Source: Dehalococcoidia bacterium (GTDB lineage Bacteria > Chloroflexota > Dehalococcoidia > JAUYDP01). From it: a stretch of 6,692 nucleotides of DNA. Shown piece after piece: positions 5,298 to 6,692 of the stretch (within the stretch, counting starts at the first letter, position 1; every line of letters begins with the position of its first letter). The stretch is from positions 1 to 6,692 of the forward strand of contig JAUYDP010000464.1 in NCBI GenBank assembly GCA_030691805.1. Reading direction: 5' to 3'. The notes under the pieces are model-generated. The model was not told the origin of the DNA. It did not search any database and worked only from the letters and a program-made list of their open reading frames with translations. The position numbers were made by a program, and so were the translations under genes.

Positions 5298-5555
5298 ATG
5301 GAGCGTGTGATGCTTACTTTGCCTCCGGACCTATTGCAGGAAGTAGACGCGGCTGCCCGACGGCTTGGGCGGGCGCGCAGCCATGTGGTGCGCCAGGCCC
5401 TGCAAGATTGGCTGGAACGGCAACGGCGCCAGCAATTCGAGGCGCTGTTGGCCGAGGGTTATCAGGCGATGGCCCAAGCAGCGGCCGCTATTGCCACGGA
5501 AAGCCTGACCTTACAGGCCGCCGCAACCGAAGGGGTCTGGCGCTGGGATGAGTGA
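5298..5555 (+). CDS. Ribbon-helix-helix (CopG-like) antitoxin of a MazF module
   Basis: The 85-residue protein begins ERVMLTLPPDLLQEVDAAARR, a beta strand plus first helix of a ribbon-helix-helix dimer, followed by SHVVRQALQDWLERQRR as the second helix. A Gln/Glu/Ala-rich helix follows (about 43-75), then a short acidic-aromatic end WRWDE, the kind of tail that inserts into a MazF groove. It should neutralise the toxin encoded next and repress the shared promoter at 5230-5258. The toxin start lies inside its last codons (ATGAGTGA, 8-base overlap), so the two are translationally coupled. This is a CopG/RHH antitoxin rather than the AbrB-fold MazE of E. coli; such mixed pairs are common in Gram-positive and Chloroflexota genomes. 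The start is supported by AAGGGG 9 bases upstream. Confidence 0.87.
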   Translation: MERVMLTLPPDLLQEVDAAARRLGRARSHVVRQALQDWLERQRRQQFEALLAEGYQAMAQAAAAIATESLTLQAAATEGVWRWDE

Positions 5556-5919
5556 GGAGCGGACTTTTCGCCGCGGCGATGTCGTGCTGGTGTCCTTCCC
5601 GTACGTCACCGATCCCTCTCGGACTAAGCTGCGCCCGGCCGTTATTGTCCAAAATGATGTGGGCAACCAGTACAGCCCTAACCTCATCATCGCCGCCATC
5701 TCCTCTCAGAGCCCCATTCGCCAGTATCCCACCAACGTGGTCTTGCGCCAGGACTCGCCCGCAGCCGAAGGCGCGGGGCTGGGCCGGGACTCGGTCGTGC
5801 AGGCCGAAGTCATCCTGACCATCCCCAAGGCCAGCGTGGCCAAGCGGCTAGGGCGATTCAACGATGGGGCCATGCGGGACATTGACCAATGCTTGAAAGT
5901 GAGCCTGGGCCTTCCCTGA
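5548..5919 (+). CDS. mazF: MazF/PemK-family endoribonuclease toxin (Bacillus MazF-like)
   Basis: The 123-residue toxin has the MazF order of motifs: RRGDVVLVSFP (8-18) as first strand and loop, KLRPAVIVQNDVGNQYSPN (27-45), LIIAAISSQ (46-54), RDSVVQAEVILTIPK (about 79-93) and a final helix ending LKVSLGLP. MazF toxins are ribosome-independent RNases that cut single-stranded mRNA at short sequences. Compared with B. subtilis MazF, R29 corresponds to the catalytic R25, while S52 stands at the place of the catalytic T48. The hydroxyl is kept, but the change is unusual and could alter activity. The gene overlaps its antitoxin by 8 bases; AAGGGG (5530-5535) is 12 bases upstream, so translation probably depends on the antitoxin. 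The gene is convergent with the second mazF, 53 bases away, with no clear terminator between. Confidence 0.9.
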   Translation: MSEERTFRRGDVVLVSFPYVTDPSRTKLRPAVIVQNDVGNQYSPNLIIAAISSQSPIRQYPTNVVLRQDSPAAEGAGLGRDSVVQAEVILTIPKASVAKRLGRFNDGAMRDIDQCLKVSLGLP

Positions 5920-5972
5920 GGAGGGCGAGGCCGATTCCGCCGGCCCCTGCCACGAGGACAGCTTCAGTACCG

Positions 5973-6353
5973 CTATTTGACGTTGAGGTGGATTTTTAGT
6001 GCTCTCTCCACTTTTGGTAGGTACTGTGGCGGCAGTGACCCTCTAAGTCTTACTAGCCGGCTTTTGTCGAGAGTCCGGACCTGGTTGGCTTTTATGCGAG
6101 AATCTGAAGTAAGTCCTGCGACGCCTTTTGGGACGAAGACTTCAAACGGGTACTCTCTCTTGGCGGGTTGCCCCGTGATGGGCAGAACCGTGACCGTCTC
6201 GGTGTATTCATTGTTGATGTCGTTAGAAACGATCAGCGCAGGGCGACGTTTGCCGGTTTCAGATCCGACGACCGGTTCGAGGTCTACGTCGTAAATGTCC
6301 CCGTATCGCGGAAAGCCTGTCCCGGCTACGCGCTCTGGCCTGACTTCACCCAT
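5973..6353 (-). CDS. mazF: MazF/PemK-family endoribonuclease toxin, second module
   Basis: The 126-residue toxin starts at ATG 6353, chosen because GAGGAGG (6365-6359, minus strand) lies 5 bases upstream. An in-frame GTG at 6359 overlaps that site and is unlikely. It is a standard MazF: RYGDIYDVDLEPVVGSETG (16-34), KRRPALIVSND (35-45) with the expected catalytic Arg at R37, VTVLPITG (54-61) with the catalytic-type T60, and a C-terminal RTLDKSRLVRLRG segment followed by VERALKIHLN. It should cleave mRNA in the cytoplasm when not bound by the RHH antitoxin encoded just upstream (21-base gap). A basic extension of about 15 residues precedes the first strand. The sequence differs strongly from the other MazF in this window, so it is a separately acquired module rather than a duplicate. 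The DNA here is visibly richer in A and T than the left half. Confidence 0.91.
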   Translation of the reverse strand: MGEVRPERVAGTGFPRYGDIYDVDLEPVVGSETGKRRPALIVSNDINNEYTETVTVLPITGQPAKREYPFEVFVPKGVAGLTSDSRIKANQVRTLDKSRLVRLRGSLPPQYLPKVERALKIHLNVK

Positions 6354-6358
6354 AAACA

Positions 6359-6365
6359 CCTCCTC
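6359..6365 (-). promoter_or_regulatory. Shine-Dalgarno site of the second mazF
   Basis: On the minus strand GAGGAGG lies 5 bases before ATG 6353. It shows that this toxin has its own strong translation start, unlike the overlapping pair at 5548. Confidence 0.75.
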
Positions 6366-6374
6366 GTCAGCTTG

Positions 6375-6611
6375 TCACCCCCAGTGCTCCAGAGTGGGAC
6401 CTTCCCACTCCTTGCTGACCTCGGCATCTTCCTCCCGCCTAGCCACGTAGCCCTCTATGAGGTTTCGCCTCAACTCCTCTTGTTCGAGTTGAGTCAACCT
6501 GTCATGAATGGCCGCGCCCACGAAAGCACTCCGGCTACGTTCGCTAACGCGACCCTTCAACGCGGCAACGATGTCCTCGGGAATAGTAAAGTTGACCCTC
6601 ACAGTTTTCAT
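6375..6611 (-). CDS. Ribbon-helix-helix antitoxin of the second MazF module
   Basis: The 78-residue protein starts at ATG 6611. KTVRVNFTIPEDIVAALKG (2-20) gives the ribbon-helix-helix strand and first helix, and RSAFVGAAIHDRLTQLEQEE the second helix. The C-terminal half is acidic (REEDAEVSKEWEG) and ends LEHWG, an acidic-aromatic tail suited to blocking the MazF RNA groove. It is expected to repress its own operon and inhibit the toxin 21 bases downstream. The Shine-Dalgarno site is weak: AAGGA (6628-6624) sits 12 bases upstream. Upstream DNA to the window end is A/T-rich. It has a GATAAT (6663-6658) and a TATACT (6686-6681) as possible -10 boxes, but no matching -35 box falls inside the window. 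Confidence 0.85.
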   Translation of the reverse strand: MKTVRVNFTIPEDIVAALKGRVSERSRSAFVGAAIHDRLTQLEQEELRRNLIEGYVARREEDAEVSKEWEGPTLEHWG

Positions 6612-6692
6612 GATTAGCGTTCATCCTTGTTTCAGCGAATACCTACTTAGACAACCCATTATCCCTCTCTACCAGCAATAAGTATATCATAT

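Noticed and set aside
6168..6617. 149-codon + strand frame
   Set aside because: It runs antisense across the second mazF and its antitoxin, which have clear family motifs; the + frame has none.

Overview
The window reads as GC-rich bacterial chromosome with sigma70-type promoters and good Shine-Dalgarno sites. A GuaB3-type IMP dehydrogenase paralogue is best known from Actinobacteria, Cyanobacteria and Chloroflexota. Together with a chromosomal cluster of RHH-type toxin-antitoxin genes, this makes an uncultured Chloroflexota-like bacterium my best guess, held with low confidence. No plasmid, phage or transposase gene is visible.

Left half (1-4155), all on the + strand. The window opens inside the 3' end of a CCA-adding enzyme/HD-domain-like gene. 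After 38 bases comes a very large flavoprotein that starts at a TTG codon (298). It is two enzymes in one chain: a geranylgeranyl-reductase-like FAD oxidoreductase followed by a complete type II NADH:quinone oxidoreductase. A near-consensus promoter overlapping its stop codon then drives guaB3, an IMP dehydrogenase-family protein without CBS domains.

Middle (4156-4542): a non-coding stretch with two copies of a 28-base AATTAATT-centred palindrome 197 bases apart, a partial third arm, and a separate hairpin.

Right half (4543-6611): a dense toxin-antitoxin island with pieces of four modules. (1) A full-length dinJ-type antitoxin has no toxin gene behind it. (2) On the opposite strand, a vapB antitoxin is followed by a short, broken vapC that stops after 36 codons; its recognisable remnant runs into the 3' end of dinJ. 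(3) A + strand RHH antitoxin/MazF pair overlaps by 8 bases and is divergent from vapB. (4) A - strand RHH antitoxin/MazF pair converges on the third module. The picture is of TA modules repeatedly inserted next to, and into, one another.

The two items most worth follow-up are the GGR-like/NDH-2 fusion, possibly a single-chain NADH-driven enzyme of quinone or isoprenoid chemistry (inference), and the nested, partly decayed TA island with its orphan antitoxins.
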